Positions 60,268 through 64,000 of a DNA stretch of 64,000 nt are shown here, piece by piece (within the stretch, counting starts at the first letter, position 1; each line of letters opens with the position of its first letter). Source of the DNA: DASVEG01 sp035540495 (GTDB lineage: Bacteria; Actinomycetota; Acidimicrobiia; Acidimicrobiales; CADCTF01). The stretch is taken from NCBI GenBank assembly GCA_035540495.1, contig DATLGL010000042.1:1-64000 (forward strand), read 5' to 3'. The notes under the pieces are model-generated. The model worked only from the letters and a program-made list of their open reading frames with translations, was not told the DNA's origin and made no database searches. The translations under genes and the position numbers were made by a program.

Positions 60268-60370
60268 CGTTCTCCCGTCGTCCCTCAGAGTAATAACCCA
60301 ACTAAACACTACTGAAACAGGTTTTCTCTTCGAGTTCCGATTGAGCGTCTCCGGTCGCGAGACTCCCCGG

Positions 60371-61840
60371 ATGCGTTCGTGGGTGGCGTCGGGGCTCGTC
60401 TTCGTGACGTCGGGGGCCGTGCTCGTGCTCGAGATCCTCGCGGCGCGGCTGTTGGCGCCCTATGTCGGCGTGACCCTCGAGACATACACCGCGATCATCG
60501 CCACGGTGCTCGCGGGCATCGCCGGCGGCACGTACGTGGGAGGACGGGCCGCCGACGGCTACGACCCGTCGCGCCTCCTCGGGCCGTTGCTGGCGGTGGG
60601 TGGGGTGCTGTCGGTGCTCACCGTGCCGCTCGTCCGGATGCTGGGGCCCGGTGCACCCAAAGGCGGCTCGGGGGTTCTCGTCGTGACGGCGCTCACGTTC
60701 CTCGCTCCCGCTGCGGTGCTCAGCGCGGTGTCCCCGGTCGTCGTGAAGCTGCTCCTGCGCGACCTCGGCCGTACGGGCGAGATCGTCGGGCGCCTGTCGG
60801 CGGTCGGCACCGCGGGAGCGATCGTCGGCACGCTGCTCGCAGGCTTCGTCCTCGTGGAGGTCGCCGCCACCTCGACGTCGATCTACGCCATCGGCGGAGC
60901 GCTCGCCGTCGGCGGCGTCATCCTGTCGATCACCCGGTCGGGTCTGGCCGGTCGAGCGGCGGCCGTCCTCCTCGTCGTCACGGTGGCAGCCGTGGGTCTC
61001 GGGAGCGCGGCCGGCGATCCGTGCACCGCCGAGACGACCTACCACTGCGCGCAGATCGTCGACGATCCCGTGCGGCCGGCGGGAAGGGCGCTCGTGCTCG
61101 ACACCCTCCGGCACTCCTACGTCGATCTCGACGATCCGACCCACCTCGAGTTCCGCTACATCCGAGAGTTCGCAGCTGCGGTCGACGCGCTCGCGCCGCC
61201 GGGCGAGCTGACGACGGTGCACGTCGGCGGCGGCGCTCTGACCATGGCACGCTGGCTCGCGGCCACCCGCCCCGGCTCGTCGAGCGCCGTGCTCGAGATC
61301 GACGCAGGCTTGGTCGACGTGGTGATCGACGAGTTCGGACCGCCGCCCGCCGGCACGTCGATCCGCATCGGCGATGGGCGCACCTTGCTGCGCGACGTCG
61401 CTTCGAGTTCGGTCGACGTCGTGTTCGGTGACGCCTTCGGCGGCCTCGCAGTGCCGTGGCATCTCACCACCGAGGAGGCGGTGAGCGACATCGCCCGCGT
61501 CCTGAGCGACGACGGCATCTACGCCGTGAACGTGATCGACTACCCGCCGCTGCGTTTCGCCCGGGCCGAGGCGGCAACGCTGCAGGCGGTGTTCGCCTCG
61601 GTGCTCGTGGTCACGCCGCCGCCGACCCTCGCCGGCGTCGAGGGCGGAAACGTCGTGCTGGTCGCCTCGAAGAGGCCGCTCGACGCCGCCCGTCTGTCCA
61701 CCATCCTCTCGGCGAACGGCGACGGCGACGCAGTGATCGATGGAGCCGACGTGACCGCCTTCGTGGGTGACGCCCCGGTGCTCGTCGACGACCACGCGCC
61801 CGTCGATCAATGGCTCGCGAGGTCGACCCGGCGCGACTGA
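60371..61840 (+). CDS. Membrane spermidine-synthase-like protein
   Basis: The 489-residue protein has seven to eight N-terminal transmembrane helices (VASGLVFVTSGAVLVLEILA, TYTAIIATVLAGIAGGTYVG) and a C-terminal methyltransferase-like Rossmann domain with TVHVGGGALTMARW, LEIDAGLVDVVI and GDAFGGLAVPWHL. It belongs to fused spermidine-synthase-like proteins; key aminopropyl-acceptor residues were not verified. ATG 60371. Upstream codons include TTA and are not family-like. Confidence 0.85.
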   Translation: MRSWVASGLVFVTSGAVLVLEILAARLLAPYVGVTLETYTAIIATVLAGIAGGTYVGGRAADGYDPSRLLGPLLAVGGVLSVLTVPLVRMLGPGAPKGGSGVLVVTALTFLAPAAVLSAVSPVVVKLLLRDLGRTGEIVGRLSAVGTAGAIVGTLLAGFVLVEVAATSTSIYAIGGALAVGGVILSITRSGLAGRAAAVLLVVTVAAVGLGSAAGDPCTAETTYHCAQIVDDPVRPAGRALVLDTLRHSYVDLDDPTHLEFRYIREFAAAVDALAPPGELTTVHVGGGALTMARWLAATRPGSSSAVLEIDAGLVDVVIDEFGPPPAGTSIRIGDGRTLLRDVASSSVDVVFGDAFGGLAVPWHLTTEEAVSDIARVLSDDGIYAVNVIDYPPLRFARAEAATLQAVFASVLVVTPPPTLAGVEGGNVVLVASKRPLDAARLSTILSANGDGDAVIDGADVTAFVGDAPVLVDDHAPVDQWLARSTRRD

Positions 61841-61864
61841 GCGGCGAACGTCCACACTGGTGCG

Positions 61865-62158
61865 ATGGTCGAGCGGGCACCGAGCGGGATGCGGCGATTC
61901 GTGATGCGGCGCGAGTCCGACGCGTCAGGCGTCTCCGGCGTCGGGCTCGTGCTCGAGGGCGTCCACTTCTCGACCGGTGTCGTCGTGGTCCACTGGCTGA
62001 CGCCGCCGCCACGTGGCTCGATCAGCGTCTTCGACTCGCTCGAGCAGTTCCTCTCGATCCACGTCCGGCCCCACCCCGACAACGGCACGGTCATCGAATG
62101 GGAGGACGGCCACCGGCTCGCGATCGGCGATCAGGGAGACATCGTCGTCCGGCCCTGA
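61865..62158 (+). CDS. Hypothetical protein (97 aa)
   Basis: The 97-residue protein shows MRRFVMRRESDASGVSGVGL, FSTGVVVVHWLTPPPRGSIS and HPDNGTVIEWEDG. It has the beta-rich pattern of a small domain of unknown function found in actinobacteria. It follows the spermidine-synthase-like gene by 24 bases on the same strand, so they may be co-transcribed. Confidence 0.7.
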   Translation: MVERAPSGMRRFVMRRESDASGVSGVGLVLEGVHFSTGVVVVHWLTPPPRGSISVFDSLEQFLSIHVRPHPDNGTVIEWEDGHRLAIGDQGDIVVRP

Positions 62159-62181
62159 AGCGCCGCAGCTCGCGTCGCTGC

Positions 62182-63234
62182 TCAGGCGGCGATCCGCTCC
62201 GCCACCCGCGCGTTCGAGGCGTCGCTGAGTAGGTCGAGGACGGCCTCCTCGATCGTTCCGTGCGTCGACAGGCCGCCGAGGCCCGTCTCCTCATCCATCT
62301 CCTCGAGCGCCTCGAGGATGGTGACGCCGCCCTGATAGCGGTCGATCACCCGCGGATCGACGTACGACGACCGGGCCACGGTGGGCGTGTTCCCGAGGTA
62401 GTCGGACACCTCCTTCATCGCCCGACTGATGGCGCGCTTGCGGGCCGTCTTGGAGGAAGCCACCCCCGACGAAACCGCGAGGGCCACCGCGGCGAGCACC
62501 GTCGCCGACCAGGTCCGGAAGTCCTTCGCCGTGAACTCACCGCCGGTCACGTCCTTGATGTAGGCGTTGATGTCGGACGACTTCACGTCGAACCAACGGC
62601 CGTCACACTCGTACGCGAGCAGCTCGTAGCCGCCACCGCGGCGCGCCTTGAGCTCCGACACGACAGCGACGACGTCAGGATCCGCGACCGACTGCACCCG
62701 GCGCTTGCCGCTCTTCGCCGTGTAGTCGAACGTGATCACGTCGCCGTCGACGTGCACGTGCTTCCTGCGCATCGTCGCAAGGCCATAGGTCTGGTTCTCT
62801 TCCGCGTAGCCCTCGGTCCCGATGCGGAAGAAGCCGAGGTCGAGGAGCCGGACCGCGCAGGCGAGCACCCGCTGCTTCGTCAGTCCCTGCTCGGAGAGAT
62901 GCTCGGCCGCGGCCTGGCGGAGGCGGGGGAGAGCGGCCGCGAAGTCGAGCATGTGCTCGAACTTCTCCCGGTCTCGACGTTCACGCCACTTGTCGTGGTA
63001 GCGGTACTGGCGGCGGCCCTTGGCATCGGTGCCCATCGCCTGCACGTGACCCCAAGGATCCATGCAGATCCACACGTCGGTCCACGCGGGCGGGATGGCG
63101 AGGATGCGGATGCGGTCGAGCACCTCGGGGTCCGTCACCTTGGAACCGTCGGGAGCGATGTAGGTGAAACCCTTGCCGGCGCGACGCCGGACGATCCCTG
63201 GGAGGCTGCAGTCGGCACGGCGGAGGCGCGGCAT
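62182..63234 (-). CDS. DNA topoisomerase IB
   Basis: The 350-residue enzyme has the poxvirus/bacterial type IB fold: N-terminal IRILAIPPAWTDVWICMDPW and HVQAMGTDAKGRRQYRYHD, catalytic Arg in FFRIGTEGY, KDFRTWSAT, and the nucleophile Tyr291 in PTVARSSYVDPRVIDRY. It relaxes supercoils through a 3'-phosphotyrosine link. ATG 63234 gives family length. The following minus-strand gene starts outside the window. Confidence 0.95.
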   Translation of the reverse strand: MPRLRRADCSLPGIVRRRAGKGFTYIAPDGSKVTDPEVLDRIRILAIPPAWTDVWICMDPWGHVQAMGTDAKGRRQYRYHDKWRERRDREKFEHMLDFAAALPRLRQAAAEHLSEQGLTKQRVLACAVRLLDLGFFRIGTEGYAEENQTYGLATMRRKHVHVDGDVITFDYTAKSGKRRVQSVADPDVVAVVSELKARRGGGYELLAYECDGRWFDVKSSDINAYIKDVTGGEFTAKDFRTWSATVLAAVALAVSSGVASSKTARKRAISRAMKEVSDYLGNTPTVARSSYVDPRVIDRYQGGVTILEALEEMDEETGLGGLSTHGTIEEAVLDLLSDASNARVAERIAA

Positions 63235-63264
63235 CGGCGCCCGTGTACCCCGATGTGCCGAACT

Positions 63265-64000
63265 TCAGGCCGCGACGAGAGAACTCGGTTGCCGCAACGA
63301 CGATCGCCCCATCGCCCAAGAGCCGAGGAGGTGGCGGGCGAAGCGATCCTCGGTCGCCATGAGCGCCTTCGCACCGAAGAGCACGTCGCCGGCCCGGCTG
63401 GGCTCGGAGCGAGCGAAGCCTCCGGCGAGGCGTTCGGCGGCGATCTGCTCGTGGACCGCGTCCGCCAGCACGTGCACGTCGTAGAACGCGGCGGCGTCGT
63501 CGGCGACACCGAGGCGCCGCAGGGCCCGTGAGTAGCGCCCCATCGGTACGACCGAGCACATCTCGAAGACGGCGAGGTGGCCCACGAGCGCGCCACGGAA
63601 GCGACGATGCAGGCCGAACAGCGACACGAGGTTGACGGTGGCGAGGGTCACGCCGGGGAGGCACTCGACGTAGGCGCCGTAGGCTTCGTCGAGTCCGAGC
63701 GACCGCATCGTCACCCGGAACCGCTCGCTGTGCATCTCGTCGAGCCGCCCGTTGCCGTACTCGTCGGCCTGGATCTCGACGAGCGCCGCCTTCGCCTCGC
63801 CGGCGAGGCGCGGGATGCCCCACGTGTGGGGGTCGGCTTCCTTCAGCTGATACGCAGAGCGGTGGATCGCGAACTCGCGCATCTCCTCGAGAGAGCCGCG
63901 CTGCTCCATGTACGACGACAACGAAGGCCCGTCGAAGGCCGCGATGAGCGCCTTCAGTTGGTCAGCGACGGTCGCGGCGTCGATGCGGGGAGCGGGGCCG
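63265..64000 (-). CDS. Heme-oxygenase-fold iron enzyme (HDO type), 5' end outside window
   Basis: At least 245 residues are visible, open to the right edge: PRIDAATVADQLKALIAAFD onward. ALVEIQADEYGNGR and MHSERFRVTM carry Glu and His ligands in the pattern of heme-oxygenase-like diiron oxidases (iron-containing redox enzyme family, Haem_oxygenas_2). Later DVHVLADAVHEQIAAERLAG gives further His/Glu. Substrate is unknown. It ends 30 bases before the topoisomerase gene, same strand. Confidence 0.85.
   Translation of the reverse strand, partial: GPAPRIDAATVADQLKALIAAFDGPSLSSYMEQRGSLEEMREFAIHRSAYQLKEADPHTWGIPRLAGEAKAALVEIQADEYGNGRLDEMHSERFRVTMRSLGLDEAYGAYVECLPGVTLATVNLVSLFGLHRRFRGALVGHLAVFEMCSVVPMGRYSRALRRLGVADDAAAFYDVHVLADAVHEQIAAERLAGGFARSEPSRAGDVLFGAKALMATEDRFARHLLGSWAMGRSSLRQPSSLVAA

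Overview
The window is very GC-rich, nearly every reading frame has GC-rich third positions, and the gene content is that of an actinobacterium. Indicators are a clear WhiB7-type regulator, deazaflavin (F420)-type nitroreductase relatives, many VOC, SDR and TetR proteins, GTG/TTG starts, and a secreted protein with about 42-residue GYW..SDGG..FGDA repeats. I associate such repeats with Acidimicrobiia (Ilumatobacter-like), but that placement is inference. One tRNA (Cys, GCA) is present. I see no CRISPR array, rRNA or intact prophage.

Layout. 1-2.46 kb is a mobile-element zone: the end of a probable IS256-family element running off the left edge, a lone small lipoprotein, and an IS110-family element whose 5' non-coding region folds like a bridge RNA. 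2.46-7.45 kb is an accessory block showing decay. It holds an ATGA-coupled operon (thioredoxin-reductase-like enzyme, GNAT acetyltransferase, frameshifted nitroreductase relative) and an MMPL transporter that has lost its N-terminus. 7.6-9.3 kb is a TetR-controlled membrane-protein operon. 9.3-18.9 kb mixes tRNA-Cys, the repeat surface protein, hydrolases, VOC proteins, an orphan PGM1-like peptide ligase, acetyltransferases and a Nudix hydrolase. 18.9-27.9 kb is lipid or steroid-type catabolism (two thiolases, a DUF35-type partner, SDR, amidohydrolase, TetR with a perfect operator) interrupted by a short-form UvrA paralogue.

27.9-41 kb carries a HEAT-repeat protein, an FMN glutamate-synthase-like enzyme, a three-gene sigma-factor operon, and a heterodimeric ABC exporter preceded by a 17-codon leader ORF and hairpin. 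It also carries a MaoC hydratase, a second SDR and a GHKL-ATPase/HEXXH fusion. 41-49.7 kb is signalling and stress: a tandem universal stress protein, a GAF histidine kinase, a GGDEF-EAL protein, a HelD-like helicase, and a nitrilase-Nudix fusion. 49.7-64 kb has a Baeyer-Villiger-type monooxygenase with a palindromic operator, an orphan FtsX-like permease, a zinc-ribbon microprotein whose ribosome-binding site lies in a perfect hairpin, whiB7 with a leader of the same design, a SNF2 helicase pair, EngB, a spermidine-synthase-like membrane protein, topoisomerase IB and a heme-oxygenase-fold enzyme cut by the right edge.

The main theme worth following is stress and antibiotic response: whiB7, a HelD-like RNA-polymerase-recycling helicase, a leader-peptide ABC exporter and a UvrA2/DrrC-like protein lie in one 42-kb stretch. 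Their co-regulation is inference, not shown.
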